From: Kiloniellaceae bacterium
GTDB lineage: Bacteria; Pseudomonadota; Alphaproteobacteria; Kiloniellales; Kiloniellaceae
Direction: 5' to 3'
NCBI GenBank assembly: GCA_021776195.1
Contig: JAJFGK010000060.1
Span: 62,001 to 126,000, forward strand
DNA length: 64,000 nt
Below the pieces are notes generated by a model. The model was given only the letters and a program-made list of their open reading frames with translations, searched no databases and was not told where the DNA came from. Below are positions 33,424 to 42,688 of the stretch, in pieces; the first letter of the stretch is position 1; each line of letters starts with the position of its first letter. The translations under genes were made by a program, and so were the position numbers.

Positions 33424-34161
33424 ATGTTCGATCTGACGGGAAAGACAGCCCTGGTGACCGGCGCGACGGGCGGTATTGGGGGGGCGATAGCGAAGGCGTT
33501 CAAGGCCCAGGGAGCGCAGGTCGGCCTGTCGGGAACGCGCCAGGACCGTCTCGCGGCGTTGGCGGCGGAGATGGGAGAGGGCACCGCGGTCCTGCCCTGC
33601 GATCTCTCCGATCCGGAGTCCGTCGCCGGGCTGCTCGGCGCGGCGGAAACGGCGCTGGGACAGGTCGACATCCTGGTCAACAATGCCGGTCTGACCCGCG
33701 ACACGCTTGCCCTGCGCATGAAGGACGAGGACTGGGACCTGGTCCTCTCGGTCAACCTGTCGTCGGCCTTCAAGCTCAGCAAGACGGCGCTACGCGGCAT
33801 GATGAAGCGGCGTTGGGGACGTATTATCAATATAACATCCATTGTCGGCGTGACCGGCAATCCGGGGCAGGCCAACTACGCGGCTTCCAAGGCGGGCATG
33901 ATCGGCTTGGCGAAATCTCTGGCCCAGGAGGTCGCGGCACGCGGAATCACAGTGAACTGCGTGGCGCCCGGTTTCATCGAAACGGCAATGACCGATGAAT
34001 TGAAGGATGACCAGCGGACCGCAATCATGGCCCGAATCCCGGCCGGGCGGATGGGGGGTGCCGAAGACATCTCGGCGGCGGCGGTCTACCTGGCCAGCGA
34101 GGAAGCAGCTTATGTGACCGGGCAGACCTTGCACGTGAACGGGGGAATGGCCATGATATAG
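33424..34161 (+). CDS. fabG: 3-oxoacyl-ACP reductase
   Basis: This 245-residue SDR enzyme reduces 3-oxoacyl-ACP with NADPH. Visible are TGATGGIGGAIAKAF (cofactor loop), NNAGLTRD and the catalytic Ser-Tyr-Lys in NITSIVGVTGNPGQANYAAS followed by KAGM. The C-terminus VTGQTLHVNGGMAM is typical of FabG. It lies between fabD and acpP, which supports the fatty-acid role. Confidence 0.95.
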   Translation: MFDLTGKTALVTGATGGIGGAIAKAFKAQGAQVGLSGTRQDRLAALAAEMGEGTAVLPCDLSDPESVAGLLGAAETALGQVDILVNNAGLTRDTLALRMKDEDWDLVLSVNLSSAFKLSKTALRGMMKRRWGRIINITSIVGVTGNPGQANYAASKAGMIGLAKSLAQEVAARGITVNCVAPGFIETAMTDELKDDQRTAIMARIPAGRMGGAEDISAAAVYLASEEAAYVTGQTLHVNGGMAMI

Positions 34162-34381
34162 CCAGAACGCGGGAGTCCCGCGTTGACCTCAGGTTGGGGG
34201 GAGATGATAGACCAGAAGCGCGATTTGCTCATTCAGAGCGTTGGCAAAGCTTTTGGAACTATGATATGAGGCGGCGGCCTCGCAGCCGGAACGACGAGTC
34301 GGGTAAGCCCAGTATGGCTCGAAGTAACTGTGCGACGGGGGGTCGAGAACAACAAAGCGCAAATCGTGAGGGCTTACAGGA

Positions 34382-34618
34382 ATGAGTAACGACACTGCCG
34401 AGCGCGTGCGGAAGATCGTCGTCGAGCACCTTGGCGTCGAAGAAGACAAAGTGACGCAGACAGCGAGCTTCATCGATGATCTGGGGGCTGACAGCCTGGA
34501 CACCGTCGAACTTGTCATGGCATTTGAGGAAGAGTTCGGCTGCGAAATTCCCGATGATGCAGCCGAGAAGATCGTGACCGTCAAGGACGCGATCGATTTT
34601 ATCCAGGAAAATGCATAG
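34382..34618 (+). CDS. acpP: Acyl carrier protein
   Basis: The protein has 78 residues and is acidic. The phosphopantetheine attachment serine lies in [20 protein letters not shown]. It carries growing acyl chains for FabD, FabG and FabF encoded on either side. A 220-bp gap with no other gene separates it from fabG and may hold its own promoter. Confidence 0.97.
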   Translation: MSNDTAERVRKIVVEHLGVEEDKVTQTASFIDDLGADSLDTVELVMAFEEEFGCEIPDDAAEKIVTVKDAIDFIQENA

Positions 34619-34620
34619 TC

Positions 34621-34665
34621 GGTTCAAAGCAGTCCAGGGACATTGAGTGTCCCGGGGCTCGAACC
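34621..34665 (+). other. Possible stem-loop between acpP and fabF
   Basis: GGGACA (34637-34642) and TGTCCC (34648-34653) form a six-base stem with a five-base loop. GGTTC (34621) and GAACC (34661) can close an outer helix. It could reduce read-through from the abundant acpP message into fabF. There is no T-run. Confidence 0.35.
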
Positions 34666-34699
34666 GGTAACAGTTTAACAGAACGGTTGATCGGACGTC

Positions 34700-35968
34700 A
34701 TGAGGCGTGTTGTCATCACCGGTCTTGGGATGGTTACGCCCCTAGGTCAGGGAGTCGCACATAATTGGCGGCAACTGATCGCCGGGGCATCGGGTATCCA
34801 GACCATCGACCGCTTCGACGTTTCGGACATTCCAGCGAAGATCGCGGGAATGATCCCCTATAGTAAAAACGGCGAGGCTGGGTCCTTCAATCCCGATCTT
34901 CATGTGCCCCCCAAAGATCAGCGCAAGATGGACGAATTCATCATCCTTGCGATCGCCGCGGCGGACGAAGCGATTGCTGATTCCGGCTGGACCCCGGTGG
35001 AAGAGGAGGACCGTTGGCGCTCCGGGGTGATGATCGGCTCTGGCATTGGCGGACTGCAATGGATCTCGAAAGGCGAGCGTACGGTTCATGACAAGGGCCC
35101 ACGAAGGCTCTCGCCCTTCTTCATTCCGGCAGCCTTGATCAACCTCGCCTCGGGTCAGGTGTCGATCAAATACGGTTTTCAGGGTCCAAATCACGCCGTG
35201 GTCACAGCCTGCTCCACCGGCGCGCATGCCATTGGCGATGCAGCCCGGATCATTGGCCTGGACGATGCCGATGTCATGGTTGCCGGTGGCGCGGAAGCCG
35301 CGGTTTGCCGTTTGGGCATGGCCGGCTTCGCCTCGGCACGGGCGCTGTCCACCGCCTTCAACGATACGCCCGAGAAGGCCTCGCGGCCTTGGGACAAGGC
35401 CCGCGATGGGTTCGTCATGGGCGAGGGCGCCGGTGTCGTTGTGGTCGAGGAACTGGAGCACGCCAGGAAGCGCGGCGCGACAATCTACGCCGAGGTCAGG
35501 GGCTATGGCATGTCGGGCGACGCTCACCACATCACGGCGCCGCCGCCCGACGGAAACGGCGGCTACCGGGCGATGAAAATGGCCATGAAGCGGGCCCAGA
35601 TGAATCCGGACGAAATCGACTACATCAACGCGCACGGCACCTCGACCCCGCTTGGCGACGAGATCGAGCTGGGCGCCGTCAAGCATCTGTTCGGAGAGAG
35701 CTCGAAGCTGCTCTCGATGTCTTCGACCAAATCGGCCGTGGGACATCTGCTGGGCGCCGCGGGCGCGGTCGAGGCCATTTACGCAACGCTGGCCGTGAAG
35801 CACGGCATCGTCCCCCCGACCCTGAACCTCGATAATCCCTCCGATGGCTGCGACGACATGGATTTGGTGCCGCACAAGGCCAAGGAGCGACCGGTCCGGG
35901 CCGCGCTATCGAACTCGTTCGGTTTCGGTGGCACGAATGCCTCGCTGGTTTTGGCCAGCGTCGACTGA
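34700..35968 (+). CDS. fabF: 3-oxoacyl-ACP synthase II
   Basis: The protein has 422 residues. It condenses malonyl-ACP with acyl-ACP. Catalytic Cys is in VVTACSTGAHAIGDAAR; the two histidines are in YINAHGTSTPLGD and TKSAVGHLLGAAG. MRRVVITGLGMVTPLG is the usual N-terminus. It lies 82 bp after acpP and 8 bp before mltG. Confidence 0.96.
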   Translation: MRRVVITGLGMVTPLGQGVAHNWRQLIAGASGIQTIDRFDVSDIPAKIAGMIPYSKNGEAGSFNPDLHVPPKDQRKMDEFIILAIAAADEAIADSGWTPVEEEDRWRSGVMIGSGIGGLQWISKGERTVHDKGPRRLSPFFIPAALINLASGQVSIKYGFQGPNHAVVTACSTGAHAIGDAARIIGLDDADVMVAGGAEAAVCRLGMAGFASARALSTAFNDTPEKASRPWDKARDGFVMGEGAGVVVVEELEHARKRGATIYAEVRGYGMSGDAHHITAPPPDGNGGYRAMKMAMKRAQMNPDEIDYINAHGTSTPLGDEIELGAVKHLFGESSKLLSMSSTKSAVGHLLGAAGAVEAIYATLAVKHGIVPPTLNLDNPSDGCDDMDLVPHKAKERPVRAALSNSFGFGGTNASLVLASVD

Positions 35969-35976
35969 TCCCTTCG

Positions 35977-36972
35977 ATGCGACGCTGGGTCGCCTGCCTG
36001 ATCGTAACCGCGGCCATGGCCGTGGGCGGTGGCGCACTGCTGTACGATTGGGCTCTCAAAAAGCTCGATTCGCCGGGGCCGCTGGGAGAAGACCGGATCC
36101 TTGTGGTTCCCAAGGGCGCCGGACTGAGCCGGATCGCAACGACCCTGACCCAGCAAGGCGTCATCGACAATGCCCTGTATTTTCGCCTCGCCGCGCGTTA
36201 TCTGAAAGCCGATCAGGCCCTCAAGGCCGGCGAGTTCGCCTTTCCAGCGGCCATCTCGATGCGCCAGGTCATAGAGACCCTGCGCGAGGGCAAGGTCGTA
36301 ATCCACCGCCTGACCCTTGCCGAAGGCTTGACCAGCTATCAGATGGTTGCCTTGATCGAGCAGGCCGAAGCCCTGTCTGGAAGTGTGCCCCGCGTCCCGG
36401 CCGAAGGAACCCTGCTGCCGGAGACCTATCACTTTGCCAGAGGCGACGACCGCGGTGCGCTCCTGGCCCGCATGGAGACTGCCTTGACCGAGACCCTGGC
36501 GGAGCTTTGGGCCACGCGTGACGAGGGCTTGCCATTCAAGACTCCCGCCGAGGCGCTGGTCCTTGCCTCGATCGTGGAAAAAGAGACCGCGCTTCCGGAA
36601 GAGCGGCCGCTGATTTCGGGCGTCTTCGTTAACCGCCTGAGAAAACCGATGCGGCTGCAGTCGGATCCGACGGTGGTCTATGGCCTGACCGGCGGCAAGG
36701 GGCCGCTCGGCCGGCCGCTCACGCGCCGGGACCTGAAACAGGCGACCCCTTTCAATACCTACGTGATCGACGGTCTGCCGCCGCACCCGATCGCCAATCC
36801 GGGCCGGGATGCCTTGGCTGCCGTGTTGCATCCCGCCAAGACCGAGCACCTTTACTTCGTCGCCGACGGCAGCGGCGGCCATAGCTTTGCCAGGACCCTG
36901 GCCGAGCACAACAGGAACGTCGCCAAGTGGCGCAAGATCGAAAAGGCGCGCGGTCAGAAGGCCGCCGACTAG
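35977..36972 (+). CDS. mltG: Endolytic murein transglycosylase
   Basis: This 331-residue YceG-like protein has an N-terminal membrane anchor (residues about 5-25), then a LysM-like segment (RILVVPKGAGLSRIATTLTQ). The catalytic domain carries the glutamate in LASIVEKETALPEERPLISGVFVN, followed by LQSDPTVVYGL and LPPHPIANPG. It cleaves nascent glycan strands at the inner membrane. The fabF-mltG linkage is widespread. Confidence 0.93.
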   Translation: MRRWVACLIVTAAMAVGGGALLYDWALKKLDSPGPLGEDRILVVPKGAGLSRIATTLTQQGVIDNALYFRLAARYLKADQALKAGEFAFPAAISMRQVIETLREGKVVIHRLTLAEGLTSYQMVALIEQAEALSGSVPRVPAEGTLLPETYHFARGDDRGALLARMETALTETLAELWATRDEGLPFKTPAEALVLASIVEKETALPEERPLISGVFVNRLRKPMRLQSDPTVVYGLTGGKGPLGRPLTRRDLKQATPFNTYVIDGLPPHPIANPGRDALAAVLHPAKTEHLYFVADGSGGHSFARTLAEHNRNVAKWRKIEKARGQKAAD

Positions 36973-37024
36973 CGCGGGTAACGGGCGAGGCACGGTAGCT
37001 GACACTCTGACCTTGGGTGCGGAG

Positions 37025-37786
37025 TCAGGCCTTCTTGGGCAGTCGCCGCAACAGGGGGTCGGTCAGGCCGGGGGACAGCAGGGCGAGTAGCCAAACCGCC
37101 GCGTAGAGCCGCCAGGGGAAGGCGATCCGCGCCCGTCCCTTTTCCAAGCCGCGACGGATGATGCGAGCCGCCCGGTCCGCGGTCATCAGGCCGGGCATGG
37201 GGAAGTCGTTGACGGCGGTCATCGGGCTGACGACATAGCCGGGGCAGATCACCGACAGGGCCAGGCCTTGAGCGTGGATATCGCCGCGCAGCGCTTCGCC
37301 CCAGACCCGGACCGCGGCCTTTGACGCACAGTAGGCCGGTGCGCCTGGGAACCCGCGAAACGATGCGAGCGACGACATGATGGCGACCTGTCCCCGGCGG
37401 CGTGGCGCCATCAGGGCGACGGCCGGCATGATGGTGTTGACCACCCCGTCCAGGTTGGTGGCGAAAACGCGCCGGGCCTGCTCCGGCCCTTCAGGGCCGC
37501 CGCCGCTGCCGGCCGAGATACCCGCATTGGCGATGACCAGGTCGAGGGGCTGTGCGGCATCGAGTCGCGTCATCCAGTGTTCGAGCCCCTCGCCGTCAGT
37601 GACATCGAGGCAGGCGGTCTCCACCTGCGCGCCTTCTGCCCGGCAGCGCTCGGCGACCGCTTCGAGGCGCGCCCTGTCGCGACCGGTGAGAGCCAGGGTC
37701 TTGCCGGGCCCGGCATAGCACAGGGCCAGGGCCGCGCCGATGCCGCTGGAAGCGCCGGTTATGAGGAGAGAGTGCGGATCGTTCAT
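37025..37786 (-). CDS. Short-chain dehydrogenase/reductase
   Basis: This 253-residue classical SDR has TGASSGIGAALALCY (cofactor loop), IANAGIS, IMSSLASFRGFPGAPAYCAS with the following Lys giving the Ser-Tyr-Lys triad, and ICPGYVVSPMT. The C-terminal 25 residues are hydrophobic (LYAAVWLLALLSPGL), suggesting membrane association, as in SDRs that act on lipids. It lies on the opposite strand between mltG and yicC, interrupting an otherwise co-oriented core block. The substrate is unknown. Confidence 0.87.
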   Translation of the reverse strand: MNDPHSLLITGASSGIGAALALCYAGPGKTLALTGRDRARLEAVAERCRAEGAQVETACLDVTDGEGLEHWMTRLDAAQPLDLVIANAGISAGSGGGPEGPEQARRVFATNLDGVVNTIMPAVALMAPRRRGQVAIMSSLASFRGFPGAPAYCASKAAVRVWGEALRGDIHAQGLALSVICPGYVVSPMTAVNDFPMPGLMTADRAARIIRRGLEKGRARIAFPWRLYAAVWLLALLSPGLTDPLLRRLPKKA

Positions 37787-37850
37787 GCGGTCTGCTTTCG
37801 CCCTGGCATAAGGGTGTGGAGATTTGGGGACGCCGAAAACGCGCGGTCGC

Positions 37851-37879
37851 TTGTTGCCGCAAGGGCTGCTCTATATAAA
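37851..37879 (+). promoter_or_regulatory. Candidate sigma-70 promoter of yicC-gmk
   Basis: TTGTTG at 37851-37856 and TATAAA at 37874-37879 are 17 bp apart, a good -35/-10 pair in an otherwise GC-rich gap. It lies 41 bp before the yicC GTG start. Confidence 0.45.
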
Positions 37880-37919
37880 GACGCCTGCCGCAACATGATC
37901 AAGCAAAGGGGCCAGCCTG

Positions 37920-38825
37920 GTGAACAAGAAATCGAGCGGCGGGATCGCCAGCATGACCGGGTTCGCCCGCACCACGGGGGGCGACCGAACGCTGTCTTGG
38001 GCCTGGGAAGTGAAGTCGGTGAACGGCAAGGGCCTGGACATGCGCAGTCGGCTGCCACCTGGCTTCGAAGCGCTTGAACCGGTCCTGCGAAAGGCGCTGC
38101 AGGGGTCCTTTGCCCGGGGGAACTTTCAAGTTGCATTGACCGCCAAGCGGGCGGACTTGACCACCAAGATCACGGTCAACCAGGAAATTCTCGACCAGTT
38201 GATCGGGCTCGCGGAAGAGCTGCGCGAGCGCATCGGCGCCGAGCCGCCTCGCATCGAGGGCCTGCTTGCGCTGAAAGGTGTTCTGGATGCCGGTGAGGAG
38301 GAGGAGCCGACCGAAGTCGTCGAAGCCCGCCACGCGGCCATGAAGAGCGACCTCGATGCCTGTCTCGCCGCCCTGGCGCAAATGCGCGGTGAAGAGGGCG
38401 AGCGGTTGGCCGGGATGGTGGAGACCCTGTTGGACGAGATCGAGGAGGCGAGCGGCGCGGCCAAGAGCTGTGCGGCGCTACAGCCCGATGCCCTGCGGCA
38501 ACGGCTTGACCTTCAGCTGCAAGAGCTCTTGTCCGGCAAGAACCAGCTTTCCGAGGACCGGCTCCATCAAGAGGTGGCGATCCTGGCCGCCAAGGCCGAC
38601 GTCCGTGAAGAGCTGGACCGCTTGGTCGCGCACATTTCGGCGGCCCGCGAGCACCTGTCGCGAGGCGGCGCGGTCGGCCGAAAGCTCGACTTCCTCTGTC
38701 AGGAGTTCAACCGGGAAGCCAACACCCTCTGCTCGAAGTCGTCCGACGTCGAACTGACCCGCATCGGCCTTTCGCTGAAATCGGCAATCGACCAAATGCG
38801 CGAACAGGTGCAAAACATCGAGTAG
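37920..38825 (+). CDS. YicC/YloC family endoribonuclease
   Basis: The protein has 301 residues. The family signature SMTGFARTTG opens the protein, and the C-terminal DUF1732 block REHLSRGGAVGRKLDFLCQE, FNREANTLCSK closes it. YicC-type proteins are oligomeric endoribonucleases linked to RNA decay. The GTG start at 37920 has AAAGGGG upstream; an internal ATG at 37953 is the alternative. It is followed 36 bp later by gmk, a conserved pairing. Confidence 0.93.
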   Translation: MNKKSSGGIASMTGFARTTGGDRTLSWAWEVKSVNGKGLDMRSRLPPGFEALEPVLRKALQGSFARGNFQVALTAKRADLTTKITVNQEILDQLIGLAEELRERIGAEPPRIEGLLALKGVLDAGEEEEPTEVVEARHAAMKSDLDACLAALAQMRGEEGERLAGMVETLLDEIEEASGAAKSCAALQPDALRQRLDLQLQELLSGKNQLSEDRLHQEVAILAAKADVREELDRLVAHISAAREHLSRGGAVGRKLDFLCQEFNREANTLCSKSSDVELTRIGLSLKSAIDQMREQVQNIE

Positions 38826-38861
38826 AACCAAATAGTCGAACAATAACAGTCGGATCGATCG

Positions 38862-39527
38862 ATGGCGCAACATCAGGCAAGCCCGGAGAACAAGTCCCGA
38901 GAACGCATCCGCCGCCGCGGCTTGATGCTGGTGCTCTCGTCTCCCTCGGGCGCGGGCAAGACAACCATCTCGCGCGCGCTCCTGGCCGACGACCCGGCAA
39001 TCACGCTGTCGATCTCGGTGACCACAAGGCTACCCCGTCCTGGCGAAGTCGATGGCAAAGACTATCGATTCCTGTCTCAGGAGGAATTCGCGACGATGGC
39101 CGCGGCGGGTGAGCTACTTGAGTACGCCGAGGTCTTCGGGCACGCCTATGGCACCCCCAGAGCCGCGGTCGAAGAGGCGTTGGAGCAGGGCCGCGATGTT
39201 CTTTTCGACATCGATTGGCAGGGAACCCAGCAACTCTCGGACAAGGTGCCGCAGGACCTGGTCAGGGTCTTCGTCCTGCCGCCATCGGTCGAGGAACTGG
39301 AACGGCGGCTCTACAGCCGTGCGCAGGACAGCGAGGAAGTGGTCCGGGGACGCATGGCCAAGGCGGCCGATGAAATGAGCCACTGGGCCGAGTACGACTA
39401 CATCGTCATCAACGAGGACCGGGATCGGAGCCTCATCGAGGTCAAGGCGATCCTGGCCGCCGAACGCTTGCGGCGACAACGCCGCATCGGGCTCCGCGAT
39501 TTCGTCGAGGGCCTGCGCAAGGGTTAA
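38862..39527 (+). CDS. gmk: Guanylate kinase
   Basis: This 221-residue protein has P-loop SSPSGAGKTTISRALL, the GMP-binding SVTTRLPRPGEVDGKDYRFL and DIDWQGTQQL. It phosphorylates GMP to GDP. The N-terminus carries about 18 extra residues (MAQHQASPENKSRERIRRRG) before the core. Its stop overlaps the stop of the convergent rsmA gene (39524-39527), so no terminator separates them. Confidence 0.96.
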   Translation: MAQHQASPENKSRERIRRRGLMLVLSSPSGAGKTTISRALLADDPAITLSISVTTRLPRPGEVDGKDYRFLSQEEFATMAAAGELLEYAEVFGHAYGTPRAAVEEALEQGRDVLFDIDWQGTQQLSDKVPQDLVRVFVLPPSVEELERRLYSRAQDSEEVVRGRMAKAADEMSHWAEYDYIVINEDRDRSLIEVKAILAAERLRRQRRIGLRDFVEGLRKG

Positions 39528-40393
39528 TACCTGGTCCGCGCGGCCGCTGCCTCGGCGAGAGCACAGAACTCGGCAACAGATAACGTCTCGGCCCGCCGGG
39601 TGGCCTCCAATCCGACTTGGTGGAGCAGGCCAGCCGGATCGTCCACCAAGGTTTTCAGGCTCTGGCGCAGCATCTTTCGGCGTTGACCGAAGGCCGCGGC
39701 GGTCACCCGCTCGACATCCTCGAAGGCCAGCGACGGTCCCGGCCGCCCCGTCGATTGGCGGGGGCTGAGGCGCACCACGGCCGAGGCGACCTTGGGTTGC
39801 GGCGTAAAGGCACGGCCCGGCAGTTGAAACAGGACTTCCGCCTCGCAGAGCCATTGGGCGATGACCGAGAGGCGTCCATAGCTCTTGCTGTTTGGGGCCG
39901 CCACCAACCGGTCGGCAACTTCGCTTTGGAACATCAAGACCATCAGATCGAGACTGCCGGGATCTGCCCGCAAGGCCCGCAGCCAGTTGATCAGCAACGG
40001 AGTGCCCACGTTGTAGGGCAGGTTGGCGACGATACGGCGCGGCGCCGGCCCGAGGGAGGCGGGATCCAGGGTCAAGGCATCGGCCTCGATCAGGTGGAGG
40101 CGGTTGTCGGAGGAAGCTCGAAGCTCCTCGAGGGCGGACCGGCACCGCTGGTCCTTCTCGATCGCGACCAACCGTTCCGCACCCAGTTCGAGGAGCGCCC
40201 GGGTCAAGCCGCCCGGGCCGGGGCCGATCTCGATGACCGTTCCGCGATCCAGCGGCAGCGCCGCGCGCGCGATGCGCCGCGTCACATTCAGGTCCAGGAG
40301 GAAATGCTGGCCCAGCTTCCTGTCGGCCCAAAGATTGTGCCGCTCGATCACGTCCCGCAGGGGCGGCAAATCGGCTTGGCGGCCTGCGCTCAT
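39524..40393 (-). CDS. rsmA: 16S rRNA dimethyladenosine transferase
   Basis: This 289-residue protein is an adenine N6,N6-dimethyltransferase acting on two adenosines near the 3' end of 16S rRNA. LGQHFLLDLNVTRRIARAA, VIEIGPGPGGLTRALLE (SAM site) and the catalytic NLPYNVG are visible. The frame is open upstream but ATG 40393 overlaps the pdxA stop (ATGA). It is the last gene of lptF-lptG-lptD-surA-pdxA-rsmA. Confidence 0.95.
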   Translation of the reverse strand: MSAGRQADLPPLRDVIERHNLWADRKLGQHFLLDLNVTRRIARAALPLDRGTVIEIGPGPGGLTRALLELGAERLVAIEKDQRCRSALEELRASSDNRLHLIEADALTLDPASLGPAPRRIVANLPYNVGTPLLINWLRALRADPGSLDLMVLMFQSEVADRLVAAPNSKSYGRLSVIAQWLCEAEVLFQLPGRAFTPQPKVASAVVRLSPRQSTGRPGPSLAFEDVERVTAAAFGQRRKMLRQSLKTLVDDPAGLLHQVGLEATRRAETLSVAEFCALAEAAAARTRY

Positions 40394-41421
40394 GAAGGCG
40401 GCACGGCCCGCGCCCGGTGCTCGGCCATCGTGGCCGCCATTTCCAGGGCGGCCATCAAGCTGACCGGCCGGGCCACGCCCTTGCCGGCGATATCGAATGC
40501 GGTGCCGTGATCGGGCGATGTTCTGACGATCGGCAGGCCGAGGGTCACGTTCACGCCCTCGTCGAACGCGATGGTCTTCAAGGGGATCAGTGCCTGGTCG
40601 TGGTACATGCAAAGCGCCGCGTCATAGGAGGCGCGCGCGGCCGGGTGAAACAGGCTGTCCGCCGCCATCGGATCTCCGACCGTAAACCCTTCGTCGCGCA
40701 GCTTGGCGATGGCCGGCTGGATGATCTCGATCTCCTCGCGGCCTAGGCGGCCGCCCTCTCCCGCGTGGGGATTGAGGCCGGCGACCGCCAGACGGGGGGC
40801 TGCGAGACCGAAATCTCTGGCCAGGGCAGCCGCGGTGACACGGCCGCAGTGGGCGATTTTCTCCGCCGTCAGGCTGGCGGCGGCCTCGGCGAGAGGAAGG
40901 TGGATCGTGACCGGAACCACGCGCAGCATGGGCGCCGCGAGCATCATGACCGGGTCGGTGTCGATAGCGGTCAGGGCGGCCAGATACTCGGTATGACCGG
41001 GGTGCCTGAAACCCGCCTCATAGAGCACAGCCTTGTTGATCGGATTGGTCACCACCGCGCCGGCGCGGCCCTGCTGTGCCAGCGCGACGGCCTTGGCGAT
41101 CGATTCCAGAACGCAGGCGGCGTTGGCCGGATCGGCCTGGCCAGGCTTGCTGGGCGCGGCCAGCGCCAGGGGGAGGACCGGCAGGCCCGATCGAAATGCT
41201 TCCAGTGCCTCGTCCGGTTCGGCGATCGACAGGATCGGCACGGATAGGCCGAGACGTTCGGTCAGGGCCGCCAGCCGCGCTGGATCGTCGATGGCGAAAA
41301 AGACCGGCAGGTTGGCCTTGTGACGGTCCAGCCAGGCCATCAGGGTGATTTCACCGCCGATCCCGGCCGGATCGCCCATGGTCACCGCCAGCGGCCGCGC
41401 CGGCCGGCCCGGACCAGTCAT
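40390..41421 (-). CDS. pdxA: 4-hydroxythreonine-4-phosphate dehydrogenase
   Basis: The protein has 343 residues and takes part in vitamin B6 synthesis. LAVTMGDPAGIGGEITLMAW, TNPINKAVLYEAGFRHPGHT, MYHDQALIPLKTIAFDEGVN and RTSPDHGTAFDIAGKG are the conserved metal and substrate sites. It lies 92 bp after surA and overlaps rsmA. Confidence 0.96.
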   Translation of the reverse strand: MTGPGRPARPLAVTMGDPAGIGGEITLMAWLDRHKANLPVFFAIDDPARLAALTERLGLSVPILSIAEPDEALEAFRSGLPVLPLALAAPSKPGQADPANAACVLESIAKAVALAQQGRAGAVVTNPINKAVLYEAGFRHPGHTEYLAALTAIDTDPVMMLAAPMLRVVPVTIHLPLAEAAASLTAEKIAHCGRVTAAALARDFGLAAPRLAVAGLNPHAGEGGRLGREEIEIIQPAIAKLRDEGFTVGDPMAADSLFHPAARASYDAALCMYHDQALIPLKTIAFDEGVNVTLGLPIVRTSPDHGTAFDIAGKGVARPVSLMAALEMAATMAEHRARAVPPS

Positions 41422-41513
41422 GCTATCGGTGTCCTGGGTAGACTACTCATGGCTAGCTCTCTTCTCCTCCAGCCATAGCGGGCGAAGCTACTTGCGATAG
41501 CTCTGAGCCGCCG

Positions 41514-42518
41514 TCAGATCCGAATGTCGATGTTGGCCGAGCGCCGCAGTTCTTGAAGGGATCGCTGGGCGCGTTGGTCCACGCGTTGGGCGCGCAGTCC
41601 CTGTTCGATGGCCTCGCGGTCGATCTCTTCCTCCACGCGTTCTCGGACTTCACGCAGGAAGAGAATCGCGAACCCATCGACTGTTCGGACCGGTTGGGAC
41701 AGTTGGCCGGGCTTGAGAGATTTCAGCGTTGCGGACAGCGGGTCGGAGAGCTTGCCGGCATCGATCCAACCGAGATCGCCACCCAAACTCGCGCTATTGG
41801 CCTGAGAGAACTGTCGCGCGAGCCCGGCGAAGTTCGCGCCGCCGCGGATCTGAGCCATTAAACGATCCACATTTTGCCGGACAGTGCCTTCCTGGCTGGC
41901 GTCGGGCACCGTGAGAAAAATCTCCGAGACCCTATACTGAATGCGGCCTTCGTCGGACATGATCCGTTTGACGACACCATCGATATCTTTCGAGCTCACC
42001 GTGATCGACGACGCAAGCCGAAGCCGGACCACCGACCGCCAGGCCAATTCCGCCCGGATCTGGTCCTTCAGGATGTCTGGCGAAATGCGTTGGTTCTGGA
42101 GCGCCTCGAGAAACTGGTCCGGCCCCAGTTTGTTTTGCCGTGCCAGCCCGACGATGGCCTGATCGACCTCCTCTTCCGAGATCGCGATATCCAGTCTCTT
42201 GGCCTCTTGCAGCTGCAGTCGTTCGTCAATCAAGCGTTGCAGAATCTGAGGCCCAATGCGCTCGCGCATCTGCGGCGAGTCCTCCACGCCGGCGCCGATG
42301 ATCGCCAGACGGATACGCATCACGACATCCAGGATCGAGACGACCTCGTCGTTGACAATCGCTGCCGCACGCAGCGAGTCTTGAGCCGCGCTCGGTGCTG
42401 ACGAGAGCATGACGGAGACGAAAACGAAGGCCGTCAGGGCGCCGAGGCGCAATTTGCCAGCCGACACGCGCCAGAGTCCGCGCTCTCCGGCCAATGACCA
42501 TCTGTTGAAACTTCGCAT
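41514..42518 (-). CDS. surA: Periplasmic peptidyl-prolyl isomerase/chaperone SurA
   Basis: The protein has about 334 residues from the ATG at 42518. The signal segment (LGALTAFVFVSVMLSSAPSAAQD) is followed by a SurA_N chaperone region (IVNDEVVSILDVVMRIRLAI; ILQRLIDERLQLQEAKRLDI). One parvulin domain follows (YRVSEIFLTVPD, FAGLARQFSQANSASLGGDLGWID). It escorts outer-membrane proteins, including LptD encoded just upstream. An ATG at 42635 has a stronger ribosome site (GGAGAGG) but would give an N-region of some 65 residues before the signal, so the start is unsettled. Confidence 0.9.
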   Translation of the reverse strand: MRSFNRWSLAGERGLWRVSAGKLRLGALTAFVFVSVMLSSAPSAAQDSLRAAAIVNDEVVSILDVVMRIRLAIIGAGVEDSPQMRERIGPQILQRLIDERLQLQEAKRLDIAISEEEVDQAIVGLARQNKLGPDQFLEALQNQRISPDILKDQIRAELAWRSVVRLRLASSITVSSKDIDGVVKRIMSDEGRIQYRVSEIFLTVPDASQEGTVRQNVDRLMAQIRGGANFAGLARQFSQANSASLGGDLGWIDAGKLSDPLSATLKSLKPGQLSQPVRTVDGFAILFLREVRERVEEEIDREAIEQGLRAQRVDQRAQRSLQELRRSANIDIRI

Positions 42519-42688
42519 CGTCTTGCCAGCCAATCCTTCGCCGCCGAATAGTCGCCACCTTCCGGTCTCGCCCGCCACGGCAGACTGAAATGCCTGGACT
42601 CTGCCCTGACCCCACAGAGAGCAGAAGTGCGCCATACTAACCTCTCCCACTCTAGAGGTACAGCGGGTCCTTGGTCACCCCAGACAGG

